Source of the DNA: Phycisphaerales bacterium UBA5793
GTDB lineage: Bacteria > Planctomycetota > Phycisphaerae > Phycisphaerales > UBA5793
Reading direction: 5' to 3'
Assembly: GCA_002418285.1 (NCBI GenBank)
Contig: DIDT01000052.1
Span: 124,001-188,000, forward strand
DNA length: 64,000 bases
The notes under the pieces: model-generated
What the model saw: the letters and a program-made list of their open reading frames with translations, nothing else
Databases searched by the model: none
Told to the model about the DNA's origin: nothing
Part shown: piece after piece, positions 19,093 through 28,202 of the stretch
How the letters are laid out: each line of letters opens with the position of its first letter
How positions within the stretch are numbered: the stretch's first letter is position 1
Position numbers and translations under genes: made by a program

Positions 19093-20139
19093 TCAGGAAA
19101 GGTGCTGGCGGATGAGCGTAGCCCGAGCTTCCGTACGTTCGGCCTGGTGCAGCGATTCGCCGAGCGTCTTCTGCAAATGCGCCGGCTGCACGAGAACCAG
19201 CAGCCGATCGATGGTCTGCGGATCAACGCCGGTAATGCGGCCGAGCTGCACGCCCAGTCGAAGATGGCTCAGCAGCCGCAGCGCCTCGTCGAGCTTGAGC
19301 AGGCGAGCGTTCTGAAGAATCCCCAGCGCCCGGTGGCAGCGGTCATCCAGCAGCGAGGCGCGGCGTTCGACAAGCACCTGTCGCGCCCGGCGCTCATACT
19401 CGACGACCTTGGGCATAACGCCCTCATCGAACTCCTTGAGCAACTGCGCCTCGGTCTTGCCGAGCGTGGTCTGGTTCGAGATCTGGAAGATATCGCCCAG
19501 CGCGTCCGAGCCTTCTCCGTAGAACCCGCGAATGGCAAGCTGCATGTCATGCGCCGCCCGGCGGACGCGCTCGATCTCTTTGGTCATCATCAGCGCCGGC
19601 AGGTGGAGCATGATGCTGAAGCGGATCCCCGTACCAACGTTCGTTGGGCAGGCCGTGAGATAGCCGAATCGTTTATGGAACGCAAACGGCAACTTCGCGC
19701 CAAGAAGATCGTCAATTCGGTTCACCTCGGTAAACGCATCAACAGTCTGGCGACCGCTGCGGATCACCTGCATGCGGAAGTGGTCTTCCTCGTTGATCAT
19801 GATCGAAAGCGATTCATCCGAATGCACGACCGCGGCCCGGGGTCGATCGCCCTTGGCAAGATGCTTGGAAATGAGGTGCCGTTCAACCAGCAACGTGGCG
19901 TCCAGTGGCTGGAGCGACGCGACATCCACCCAGAGCAGTCCCTGACGTTCGCAGCAGCTCATCACGTGTTCACGGGCCAGGGCGACGACCTGTTGATGCT
20001 CGCTCCGCTCGGCACGATTGGCGAAATTGAAACCGGCAATATTGCGAGCCAGTCGGACCCGCGTGGAGATGACCACGTCCGAATCCGGACCCGTGCCGCG
20101 CAGCCACTCTCCCGTTGATGAAAAGTCCAAGCCGATCAT
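19093..20139 (-). CDS. mcsB: McsB-type protein arginine kinase
   Basis: A 348-residue member of the ATP:guanido phosphotransferase family of the McsB type, which phosphorylates arginines on proteins and in Firmicutes tags them for ClpCP degradation. The family sequences VVISTRVRLARNIAGFNF (residues 22-39), EVNRIDDLLGAKLPFAF, and the active-site stretch FGYLTACPTNVGTGIRFSIMLHLP (about residues 159-182) are intact. Length is close to that of Bacillus McsB. It overlaps mcsA by four bases (ATGA), so the two are translationally coupled. No ctsR or clpC is in the window. Confidence 0.92.
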   Translation of the reverse strand: MIGLDFSSTGEWLRGTGPDSDVVISTRVRLARNIAGFNFANRAERSEHQQVVALAREHVMSCCERQGLLWVDVASLQPLDATLLVERHLISKHLAKGDRPRAAVVHSDESLSIMINEEDHFRMQVIRSGRQTVDAFTEVNRIDDLLGAKLPFAFHKRFGYLTACPTNVGTGIRFSIMLHLPALMMTKEIERVRRAAHDMQLAIRGFYGEGSDALGDIFQISNQTTLGKTEAQLLKEFDEGVMPKVVEYERRARQVLVERRASLLDDRCHRALGILQNARLLKLDEALRLLSHLRLGVQLGRITGVDPQTIDRLLVLVQPAHLQKTLGESLHQAERTEARATLIRQHLS

Positions 20140-20678
20140 GCGCGCAGACTCCCCGCCGACTCGCCGCCTTCCAACGTCGGCGGCTCGTCACCCGCACCCA
20201 GCGCCAGAAGTTCATCACGAAGAGTGGCTGCTCGCTCATACTGTTCCGCGGCAAGCGCTTCGGCCAGCTTTTTGCGCAGGTGCGTCAGGCGCTGAACCAG
20301 GTCGAGATTCTGATTGGCCGGCACCTTACCCACATGGTGGGTCGCGCCCTCGTGAATCCGCTCGAGCAGAGAGCCAAGTTGCTTCTCAAACGCCGCGTAG
20401 CAATCCGGGCATCCCAGCAGGCTGTGCTCGCGAAACTCGCCCCACGACAGACCGCACGATGGGCAGGTGACGGTGGCCGGCGCCTTGCGGCGTCCCGTCT
20501 TGGCGAGGATCAACTGCTGGAGCAGCTCTTGCGACCCTTTGACGACCTTTCCCTCCATTCCCAGTTCCTGCGCGCAACTCTCGCAGAGGTGTGTCTCCGA
20601 GAGCACCTTTCCGTGCGACGGCGTGTATTCGTGGATCGTCGCTTCCTCGCCGCAACGATCGCATCGGTGACCATTCAT
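20136..20678 (-). CDS. mcsA: McsA-like zinc-finger/UVR-motif activator of McsB
   Basis: A 180-residue protein with four CxxC pairs: HRCDRCGEE, HLCESCAQE, VTCPSCGLSW and LGCPDCYAAF, which form two zinc sites as in McsA. The C-terminal helical hairpin LRKKLAEALAAEQYERAATLRDEL (about residues 135-158) is a UVR motif. In known systems McsA binds and activates McsB kinase. It starts the mcsA-mcsB series and overlaps mcsB by four bases. Its start lies about 90 bases from the divergent membrane-protein gene, so the control region between them is short. Confidence 0.88.
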   Translation of the reverse strand: MNGHRCDRCGEEATIHEYTPSHGKVLSETHLCESCAQELGMEGKVVKGSQELLQQLILAKTGRRKAPATVTCPSCGLSWGEFREHSLLGCPDCYAAFEKQLGSLLERIHEGATHHVGKVPANQNLDLVQRLTHLRKKLAEALAAEQYERAATLRDELLALGAGDEPPTLEGGESAGSLRA

Positions 20679-20770
20679 GCGATCCGATTATACTGGGACC
20701 CGAATCAGGCCGCCATTCTCGTTTTGCATCGACTCCTCCTGCCAACCATCCAACCGGCAATAATGCTCAG

Positions 20771-21607
20771 ATGTCCCTTCCCCTGGTTCTGATCCTCCTG
20801 TCGTATGGAATCGCTCTGAGCCAGGCCGCCTCCAACGCGCGGGCGGTGACGCTGCATTGGCTTCGGCTCGGAGACCTCGTGGCGCTGAGTCTGCTGGGCA
20901 TCGCGGGAGTGGCCGTGCTGGTCGATGCGCCGGAACACGGAGCCTGGGCGCTCTACGTGGTGGGTCCAATCCTCACGGCCGGGGCGTTCGTTCATTTGAT
21001 GCTCGTGCAGTCCGGCCGCCGCAGCGCTCAGCGCGGGGCGATCGCCTTCGTCTGTGGCTTCGTGCTGCTTGTGTTTGTATTGCCCTACGTGGCGGGCTCG
21101 CTTCAGTGGATGCAGGCGCTTGAGCTCAAAGCGCGATCCACGGAGGCTCAGTTCCATGCCTGGCCGCAGTTGCTCATCGGACCGGCCGTCGTTCTGACAG
21201 GATGGCTCACCGGTGGATCGCTGATGACCATGCTCCTAGGCCATGCCTACTTGACCTCCGGCAGTGAAATGACGCAGCAGCCTTTCATCCGACTCGTCCA
21301 ACTGCTCTTTTTCGGCTTGCTCGCCAGACTGGCGATCGCGCTCGTCGGAGGACTATGGCCGTGGTGGTCCGCCCGCAGTGGAGTCAGAACTGAACACGGC
21401 GGCGACATGATCGCGATTCTGATGATGTCCGCGCGATTCCTCATGGGACTGGTCGTGCCGATGCTTATGACCTGGATGGCCCTGCAGTGCGTACGCATCC
21501 GCTCAAACCAGTCGGCTACGGGCATCCTCTACGTCTCGAGCACGATGATCCTCGTGGGTGAGTTCATCGGCCTCTCGCTCGTCTCTACGAACGGGCTTCC
21601 TTTCTAG
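20771..21607 (+). CDS. polytopic membrane protein, unknown function
   Basis: A 278-residue protein with about eight hydrophobic segments from residue 3 (LPLVLILLSYGIALSQ) to the end (SSTMILVGEFIGLSLV). A conserved-looking loop, LGHAYLTSGSEMTQQPFIRLVQ, sits between segments five and six. I do not recognise the family. It is divergent from mcsA and 66 bases upstream of the large oxidoreductase-like gene, so it may be co-transcribed with it. No clear ribosome binding site is seen, so the start is the first ATG that leaves a membrane segment at the N-terminus. Confidence 0.55.
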   Translation: MSLPLVLILLSYGIALSQAASNARAVTLHWLRLGDLVALSLLGIAGVAVLVDAPEHGAWALYVVGPILTAGAFVHLMLVQSGRRSAQRGAIAFVCGFVLLVFVLPYVAGSLQWMQALELKARSTEAQFHAWPQLLIGPAVVLTGWLTGGSLMTMLLGHAYLTSGSEMTQQPFIRLVQLLFFGLLARLAIALVGGLWPWWSARSGVRTEHGGDMIAILMMSARFLMGLVVPMLMTWMALQCVRIRSNQSATGILYVSSTMILVGEFIGLSLVSTNGLPF

Positions 21608-21673
21608 GGTGCACCAGAGCGATGACGCCGCGATACGATCCCCCGTCATGCCGCCGGCACACTGGGGTCAATC

Positions 21674-24600
21674 TTGAGTGAAGCCACGACAACATGGAAA
21701 TCCCGATCGCGTCGCGAGCGGGAGTTGAGTATTGGCATTGACTGGGTGCTGCGCGGCGTGCTGGAGAGTGAAACCGGCATCGATCTCCTGCTCGCCTCCC
21801 GCGCTGAACCAATTCCCGGTCTCACCGCTGCGTGGAGTCGATTCTCGAGCGAACTCGACGAATCTGGAGTCGCCACTGAACTGGCCGAAAGCGACACGAT
21901 CACCGCAGGGTTGATGCGGGCGGCTCTTCTCGCCCGGCGACGGGTTATCGGGCTCTATGAGATGCGGGGCTTTCGGCAGGCGATCGACGCCCTCTTTGAC
22001 GCGGGTCAGATTCGGGTCAGCCCGCGCTCCGGCGGCGTTCTCGTCGTGTGCCACTCGAGATCGAATTTTGGACCGAGCACCGAAGCCGAATCGCTTGGCT
22101 CCGGGTGGCAGGCAGTACGGCGTCAGTTGCTCTCCGATCCGCGTGATCTGGCCGCATATCTCGACATTCCGATTCTCGCACCCTCCGCACCAGCCGAGTG
22201 CACGCGTCTGATCAACGAGGCCATCCGACTCTCTCGCGCCGCCGGTACGCTGGTCATGGTCTATCTCTCCCCGCTCATCATGGGAGGCGGCGAGACCGTG
22301 CCACACATGGAAGACTCCGCTCAGCGCGGCGTCCCCTCGATCCTCGACCCACGCAGCGAAGAGCGCGGCACTCCCTTCCAGATGGAAGTTCGACGCCGCC
22401 GTCTCGATCACGTGTTTAACGCCCCGCTCCCAGGTGAAATCGTCCCGCTCGGATTCATCACGTTTGGGACCGCCCACGCCACGCTCCGCCACTCCCTGGT
22501 GCTGCTCGGATTGACCGGCCGTCTTCCAATCCTGCGCCTCGGCTGCATCAATCCATTCGATCCGCGTCCACTTGAGCAGATGTTGACCCGCTGCGAAAAA
22601 GTCATTGTCGTCGAGAATGGTCGGCCACACATTGAACAATCCGTCCAGATTATCTCTGACGCACTGCGCCGTGGTGGCCAGCGAGCAGCTGAGGTCTACG
22701 GCAAGATTCTGCCCTCGGTCGAGAATCAGACGTCCGGCATCGTCTCCAGCGAAGTTGAGTTGCATCCCTCCGATCTCGCCCAGTCGCTCGGCGAATTGCT
22801 GGCCGACCGCCGCACAGTCAACGGACACGAGACGGTCGCCGAGCGGCTGGCAACGCTGCCAGGCGCCCATTCGTCCACCACCCGCATCACGCTGGAGCGT
22901 TCGCGACGTGAGCCGCGTGAGCAGAGCCTCATTCGACCCCTGATCGATGTGGTTCTCGACCAGTTGCGCGATGAACTCAGCCTCCCCGCGCCGGATCGCT
23001 CCTCCAGTGAGCTGCGAGTGGAGTCGCTTGAGACGGCAACACTCGAACGCCAGGAGGGCGAGCGCCAGATCATCGAGATGGAACGACGGCGCGTACCCAC
23101 GGTTGGCCGTTCGGCGATCACCCATGCCATTTTGCGCCGCCACGAGACGACTTTCCTTGTGCTCCCGGATCCACCTGATCGTCAGAGTGGCATCGAGCCG
23201 GCCGACGTGGATCGGCTCGCGCGCAGCATGGTCAGCGAACGGGACATTCGACAACTTCGGATCATCCGCACTGACCCGACCGATTTGACGACCTTTGCGC
23301 AGGATCTTCGTGCGGCCGTCCTGGGTGCGGGTGTCTCGGTGGTGATCATCGATGCTCGGAGCCAGTCGGATCCCGAAAACGTCGCCGGTCCCCCACGGTT
23401 GTGGACCGAGCGAGGATTCGCGCCCGTCGAGGCAACGATCGTCCCCTCTTCGCCGCTGGTGGCCATTGCCTACTCATGGCTTGTTCGCCGGGGCTGGACG
23501 CGCACCCCGATGCTGAACGGTGTGCATGGACCACGCCTGTTCGTCGCTCACCCGGCCGATCCGCTTACCACGCCGCTCGACTCATGGCCCGGCTTTGAAG
23601 AATACCGGTTGCATCGCCGCGCCGCGCCGCGCCGTGACGAGACGAACTCCACCGCAACCCTGCCCGAGCCCACGCTCCGTCATCCCCATGTCGCCGCGTG
23701 GAACGCCCACCTTTGCGGAAGAACCGAGTCGGATGTCAACCAGGCGCTGCGACTCATCGACTCAGCCGGAAGACGCATGGGCTATCGCGTCCAGGTTCTG
23801 CGTGCTCGGGCCGGGACGTCGTGGGTCGGACAGGTTGTCTTTACTCATCCGCGACCTACCGAACCCGTGCAGCCGATCACGCCCTGCATTCCTTACGGTT
23901 CTGCGCACGTCATCATCGCCATGGATCTCGAGTCGCTCGTTGATTCAATCGATTTCGAAGGTCGATTGGCGGTCGCGTCGCCTGAGTGCACCTCGTTGAT
24001 TCTCGACCTCTCGCCGTCAGTGGCGGCGTCGTTCGACGAGCGATCGGTCGAACCGCGCTACGTCGTGCCGGGCGAACTCAACGCGATCATTCCGCCGGTC
24101 GATCGACTGGTGCTGCGGGCCAGCGAATTGTGCGAGCGTCGTTTGAAGTCGCGTCAGCACGTGGCATCCGCGCTTGTCGGTGCAGCTTTTCAACGCGGGT
24201 TGATTCCCGTCACCGCCGCATCGCTCACCGAGGCGGCCGTCGCACTCGACGATCACGGCTTGGGTCGGCATCCGGATGCCCTTGCCTTTGGCCGCTCGCT
24301 TGCCTCCACCACACCCGATCAGATGCCCCTCGAAGATGCAGCCCCCATGAGCCCGGAGTCGCTCGTGCGGCTGCACGCGGCAATCATGGTGCGCCGCCGT
24401 TGTCGCAAGGGACCGCAATCAGCGCTTTTCCGCCAACTGGCGCTGGGCACACTCGACGCCGTCACCGGCCTGCGACGCACCGATCCCACCCGCCTCTCGG
24501 AGCGCCGCTTCATCGCGCGACTGATTGACTGCGAGTATTGGGGCGGCCTGCCATTGGCTCGAACCTACTGTGAACTCATCAGCCGAATCTACGCTGCCGA

Positions 24601-25201
24601 GCGATCCCCGTCGAACTATCCGGTCACTCGCCTGGCCATTGACGAGGTCGCACGCGGACTCCTGATTGTTGATGCACCCTTTGTGGCACGGACGGCGCTG
24701 CGCGTCGATCGCCAACGACGATTCATGCGCGAACTGGGCGCCGACCGCGCGGGCGGAGACACCATCACGTTGCGCGTGCGCGGTCAGGTGCGACAGGCGC
24801 CACTTCGATCATTGATCGGTGGCTACTGGTCCCTTGGCGGTGCCGGGCTGCGATTGCTCTCGTTGATGCGGCACGCGCGCTCCTTCGCCACCTGGCATCG
24901 CAAGGACCGCGAGTATCGTGTGTGGATCATCCAACTTGCCCGAACCTGCGCCGAGGATTTGCCCGAACGGGCGTCACTGTGGCTGGAGATCTTTCGCCAG
25001 CTGACGCGCGTGCGTGGATACGGCATTCGTCGCGATGTGCGCATCCGCCGCGTGCGAACGGCGGTGCAGTCGATGCTCGAAGTCGCCGGACCGCGCCTTT
25101 CGACGAGTGAAGAGGTGCCCGCCCCGGCCCCCGCGACCGAAGACGACAAAGAACACCAGAATCCCCAGCATGATCGACGCGCATCGGGCGGCTATGATTG
25201 A
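21674..25201 (+). CDS. degenerate indolepyruvate:ferredoxin oxidoreductase-like fusion (IorA-IorB-DUF6537 layout)
   Basis: A 1175-residue protein whose domain order follows fused 2-oxoacid:ferredoxin oxidoreductases of the IorA/IorB type, but with the key sites gone. Residues 16-200 match the pyrimidine-like domain I; residues 255-325 match domain II (LRLGCINPFDPRP, KVIVVENGRPHIEQ). Residues 473-560 look like the remains of the thiamine-diphosphate domain, without a GDG...N motif. No cysteine-rich ferredoxin segment follows. Residues 680-760 fit the IorB gamma domain (YGSAHVIIAMDLESLVDS), again without its glycine motif, and residues 940-1130 resemble DUF6537. A non-catalytic or new role is inferred. 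The start is a TTG with a weak upstream site. Confidence 0.6.
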   Translation: MSEATTTWKSRSRRERELSIGIDWVLRGVLESETGIDLLLASRAEPIPGLTAAWSRFSSELDESGVATELAESDTITAGLMRAALLARRRVIGLYEMRGFRQAIDALFDAGQIRVSPRSGGVLVVCHSRSNFGPSTEAESLGSGWQAVRRQLLSDPRDLAAYLDIPILAPSAPAECTRLINEAIRLSRAAGTLVMVYLSPLIMGGGETVPHMEDSAQRGVPSILDPRSEERGTPFQMEVRRRRLDHVFNAPLPGEIVPLGFITFGTAHATLRHSLVLLGLTGRLPILRLGCINPFDPRPLEQMLTRCEKVIVVENGRPHIEQSVQIISDALRRGGQRAAEVYGKILPSVENQTSGIVSSEVELHPSDLAQSLGELLADRRTVNGHETVAERLATLPGAHSSTTRITLERSRREPREQSLIRPLIDVVLDQLRDELSLPAPDRSSSELRVESLETATLERQEGERQIIEMERRRVPTVGRSAITHAILRRHETTFLVLPDPPDRQSGIEPADVDRLARSMVSERDIRQLRIIRTDPTDLTTFAQDLRAAVLGAGVSVVIIDARSQSDPENVAGPPRLWTERGFAPVEATIVPSSPLVAIAYSWLVRRGWTRTPMLNGVHGPRLFVAHPADPLTTPLDSWPGFEEYRLHRRAAPRRDETNSTATLPEPTLRHPHVAAWNAHLCGRTESDVNQALRLIDSAGRRMGYRVQVLRARAGTSWVGQVVFTHPRPTEPVQPITPCIPYGSAHVIIAMDLESLVDSIDFEGRLAVASPECTSLILDLSPSVAASFDERSVEPRYVVPGELNAIIPPVDRLVLRASELCERRLKSRQHVASALVGAAFQRGLIPVTAASLTEAAVALDDHGLGRHPDALAFGRSLASTTPDQMPLEDAAPMSPESLVRLHAAIMVRRRCRKGPQSALFRQLALGTLDAVTGLRRTDPTRLSERRFIARLIDCEYWGGLPLARTYCELISRIYAAERSPSNYPVTRLAIDEVARGLLIVDAPFVARTALRVDRQRRFMRELGADRAGGDTITLRVRGQVRQAPLRSLIGGYWSLGGAGLRLLSLMRHARSFATWHRKDREYRVWIIQLARTCAEDLPERASLWLEIFRQLTRVRGYGIRRDVRIRRVRTAVQSMLEVAGPRLSTSEEVPAPAPATEDDKEHQNPQHDRRASGGYD

Positions 25202-25322
25202 TTCGACCTGTCCCACAGATCGGGCAGCGTCCCACCCCCATCAGACTGGTGGATGATGTCCAAAGCGGCGTCGAGTCCGCGGATGCGGGTTGGGTCTCAA
25301 GCCAAAACGGCAAGCGGTTTTC

Positions 25323-26468
25323 ATGGCGACCTTTACGGGCATTCTCGAATGGCCCCAGCGAGGTGATGGAAGACTCCGTCAACTCAATGGGATGCTGGTG
25401 GAACGACCGGACGACCCGATCGTTCCCAACATACTCGGCGAGCAGTTTCCGCTGCGCTCCGCGCAGGAACTGACCGTCGAAATCTCCATGCGCAAGCCGC
25501 GCCGGCGCCGCGGACGAAATCGCGGCCCCAACGCCCCGCCGCGAGAAGCCCGCCCCATCGTTGAGCGCGTGCTCACCATCGACGGCATCGAGCCCGAGAT
25601 CTACGCCAAGCGGCTCCCCTTCGAGAGCCTCACCTCCATCGACCCCCAACCGCGACTCAAGCTCGAATACCCAGGCTGCCCGCCAGCCAATCGGCTCATC
25701 GATCTCTTCTGCCCAATCGGCTACGGCACGCGCGGCCTGGTGGTCTCGCCGCCCAAGGCCGGCAAGACGACGCTGCTCCAGCAGATCTGCCACGGGATCA
25801 AGCACAACCACCCCGAGGTGGACATCGTCGCCCTGCTTATCGACGAACGGCCCGAAGAAGTGACCGACTTCCGACGCAACGTACCCTGCCTCTGCCTCGC
25901 TTCAAGCAACGATCAGGATACGGCGCGGCACGTGAATCTCGCCATCTTCGCCATCGAACGTGCCAAGCGCATGCTCGAAGCCGGCAAAGACGTCGTGGTG
26001 CTCCTCGACTCACTCACTCGCATGGGCCGCGCGTTCAACGCCTCGCGCACCCACGCCAGTTCGGGCCGCACCATGTCCGGCGGCCTGGATTCTCGCGCGC
26101 TGGAAGTCCCCAAGCGTCTCTTCGGCTCCGCGCGGAAAGCGGAGGAAGGTGGCTCGCTGACCATCATCGCCTCGTGCCTCGTCGACACCGGCTCGCAGGC
26201 CGATCAGATCATCTTCGAGGAGTTCAAGGGCACCGGCAACATGGAACTCATCCTCGACCGCACCGTGTCGGAAAAGCGCATCTTCCCGGCGATGAATCTT
26301 GCCGCCTCGGGCACGCGCAAGGAGCACCTGCTGCTCACTCCCAAGGAACTGACAACAATCACCGCCTTGCGCCGCTCGCTGCTCAACATGCGCCCCGACA
26401 TGCAGATTGAGCGACTGCTCGCCGCACTGGAGCGCGTGCCGACCAACGCACAACTGGTCGGCGAATAG
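25323..26468 (+). CDS. rho: transcription termination factor Rho
   Basis: Rho is the hexameric RNA helicase that ends many transcripts. This 381-residue copy has the cold-shock-like RNA-binding domain (TFTGILEWPQRGDGRLR, residues 3-19) and the ATPase core with Walker A SPPKAGKTTLLQ (about residue 145), RPEEVTDFRR, Walker B VVVLLDSLTRMGRAFN, and the FKGTGNMELILDR and RIFPAMNLAASGTR segments. It is shorter than the 419 residues of E. coli Rho because the N-terminal helix bundle is largely missing and replaced by a short leader; an arginine-rich linker (RKPRRRRGRNRG) follows the RNA-binding domain. Start 25323 (ATG) is chosen over an upstream TTG. Confidence 0.95.
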   Translation: MATFTGILEWPQRGDGRLRQLNGMLVERPDDPIVPNILGEQFPLRSAQELTVEISMRKPRRRRGRNRGPNAPPREARPIVERVLTIDGIEPEIYAKRLPFESLTSIDPQPRLKLEYPGCPPANRLIDLFCPIGYGTRGLVVSPPKAGKTTLLQQICHGIKHNHPEVDIVALLIDERPEEVTDFRRNVPCLCLASSNDQDTARHVNLAIFAIERAKRMLEAGKDVVVLLDSLTRMGRAFNASRTHASSGRTMSGGLDSRALEVPKRLFGSARKAEEGGSLTIIASCLVDTGSQADQIIFEEFKGTGNMELILDRTVSEKRIFPAMNLAASGTRKEHLLLTPKELTTITALRRSLLNMRPDMQIERLLAALERVPTNAQLVGE

Positions 26469-26510
26469 CAACTGTGATGGCGATTTGACGGCCGTCGCTG
26501 ACGATGGTGC

Positions 26511-28145
26511 TCAACCCAACAATTCCAGAACGATCGCATCGATGCGATCCAGATACTCGCTCGACGTTGCTTCGTCAAGCCTCCGGCCCTCATGTAAGTG
26601 CAGGCTCAGCCGCGCGAGTTCCTGCATCGACGCGCGGCAATCTGGAACTTCGGAATTCCACACCGGCAGTTGCTCCAATTGCCGCGGCCCGATGTGCATC
26701 GATCGCGCGCCAAATCCGTGCGACTCGAAGAGCAGACGGTAGAGATCATTGATCGGTCCCGAGTTCAGCCAGGCGCACATCGCGTGACAGGTTTCGACAT
26801 CATTCAGAAGAACCTGCACGGCCGATTTGCCGCACAACACGACCCCATCATCCACCACCGCCTCGATCCGGCCCGCCAGACCCGCCACCAGCACCTTGGG
26901 GGACCGCGCCTGCGCTGCACGCCGCGGCAGCTTCGCTTCGAGCCACGCGAGGGGGACAACCGGCTCGGTCCACGCCGCGCGCAGGTACCGCGTCGGCTGG
27001 CGACCCCACCGCTTCGCAAAGGGGTCGATTGTCCCCGTGTTAATGAGGCGCACGAACTCACCCGTCGCATCGATCCGCTCAACAATGACCGAGCGAAGTC
27101 GATACGCCTCGCCGGTACTCGCGCCGTCGCTGACGACCGAAACCTCAGACAGTCGGGGCGCGTAGCGCAGGACGGACGACCACTGCGAGACAGGCGGCCG
27201 GCCCGAAGCCCGCGTCGGTGGCGCGAGAATCGCCGACCAGTGCCCCGGCGGCAGCGCTTCCAGATCGCGCTGCGAAAAGTCGTGCACGTTCGACGGCCCG
27301 ACGATTCGAATCGCATGCCGCGTCGGGGCGGGCTGACACGTGAGCACAAGACTGATCGTCTCCACGTTCGCGTCTTCAAACGCAGTGGAATCGTTCACCC
27401 GGATCGATTCGATGGTCAGCCGGCGCAGGAGCGCCTGCACGTGCCGGGCATGATCAGAGGCCAGCAGTCGCCGTGGCAGCACCAGCCCAATCCGCCCACC
27501 CGGCCGGGCAAGTTGGATCGCTCGCTCGACAAAGAGTGAGGCCAGATCCCAATTGCCGCGCGCCGATTCATACCGCTGCGTCAGTGCCGCGCGCCGCGAA
27601 CGATCCGCAGCACACATCGATTCGGAATCGACAAACGGCGGGTTCCCGATGACGAGGTCAAACGTGCAGTCGACTCCGCTTTCAGACAGTAGCGCATCCC
27701 CAAGCGTGAACCAGTTCGGAAAGTCGCGCGGCGACAGAGCCCACTGCGCACAGGCGCTTCGTAGTAGCTTCGCGCCCGCACGCCGGGCCTGCGGATCGAT
27801 GTCAATGCCATGCAGCGTGGCCGCCGCCAGTCTCAGACACTCATGCTGAGAAACCGGCGCAACGACGACCGAAACGTGTTTTGCCAGCCTCCGCCAGGCG
27901 CCGAGCAGAAAGTGCCCGCTGCCGCACGCCGGATCGATCACCCGCAGGGTCGACAACCGCGCCCGACACGATCTCTCATCGTGCATCCCATCGAGAATGG
28001 GATCAAGCGTCTCATCAAGAATCGGCTCGACCAGTTCAGGCGGGGTGTAATAGATCCCCAGCCGCTTGCGACGATCCCGTCTCGTCGACTCACCCCCAAC
28101 CGGGATTCCCACCCCGTTCAAGCTCGCTGTCCGCTTCGCTATCAT
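26511..28145 (-). CDS. solitary N6-adenine DNA methyltransferase (Eco57I/type IIG-like)
   Basis: A 544-residue DNA methyltransferase. Motif X-like GIYYTPPELVEPIL (about residue 30), motif I VIDPACGSGHFLLGAWR (about residue 70) and the catalytic motif IV NPPF in FDLVIGNPPFVDSES (about residue 168) define an N6-adenine enzyme using S-adenosylmethionine. The C-terminal half (LEALPPGHW..., FLRAAWTEPVVPLAWLEAKL..., IGPRQLEQLPVW) resembles a target-recognition domain of type IIG/Eco57I proteins. No PD-(D/E)XK nuclease segment is visible in it and no restriction gene is adjacent, so it may be an orphan regulator or remnant. It is divergent from the aminotransferase gene across only 57 bases. Confidence 0.82.
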   Translation of the reverse strand: MIAKRTASLNGVGIPVGGESTRRDRRKRLGIYYTPPELVEPILDETLDPILDGMHDERSCRARLSTLRVIDPACGSGHFLLGAWRRLAKHVSVVVAPVSQHECLRLAAATLHGIDIDPQARRAGAKLLRSACAQWALSPRDFPNWFTLGDALLSESGVDCTFDLVIGNPPFVDSESMCAADRSRRAALTQRYESARGNWDLASLFVERAIQLARPGGRIGLVLPRRLLASDHARHVQALLRRLTIESIRVNDSTAFEDANVETISLVLTCQPAPTRHAIRIVGPSNVHDFSQRDLEALPPGHWSAILAPPTRASGRPPVSQWSSVLRYAPRLSEVSVVSDGASTGEAYRLRSVIVERIDATGEFVRLINTGTIDPFAKRWGRQPTRYLRAAWTEPVVPLAWLEAKLPRRAAQARSPKVLVAGLAGRIEAVVDDGVVLCGKSAVQVLLNDVETCHAMCAWLNSGPINDLYRLLFESHGFGARSMHIGPRQLEQLPVWNSEVPDCRASMQELARLSLHLHEGRRLDEATSSEYLDRIDAIVLELLG

Positions 28146-28202
28146 GCCATATCGTCATCGTCACGAAGCCCGCCCACTCACGATTCTTCCTCGGACCGAC
28201 CC

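Noticed and set aside
21668..23254. Long open frame (528 codons) on the minus strand opposite the oxidoreductase-like gene
   Set aside because: It lies wholly within a better-supported gene, shows no family-like sequence and is explained by high GC lowering antisense stop frequency.
21674..25201. Functional indolepyruvate:ferredoxin oxidoreductase
   Set aside because: Ferredoxin cysteines, thiamine motif and IorB glycine motif are missing.
26511..28145. BREX/PglX system
   Set aside because: Only the methyltransferase is present; no brxL, pglZ or other BREX gene nearby.
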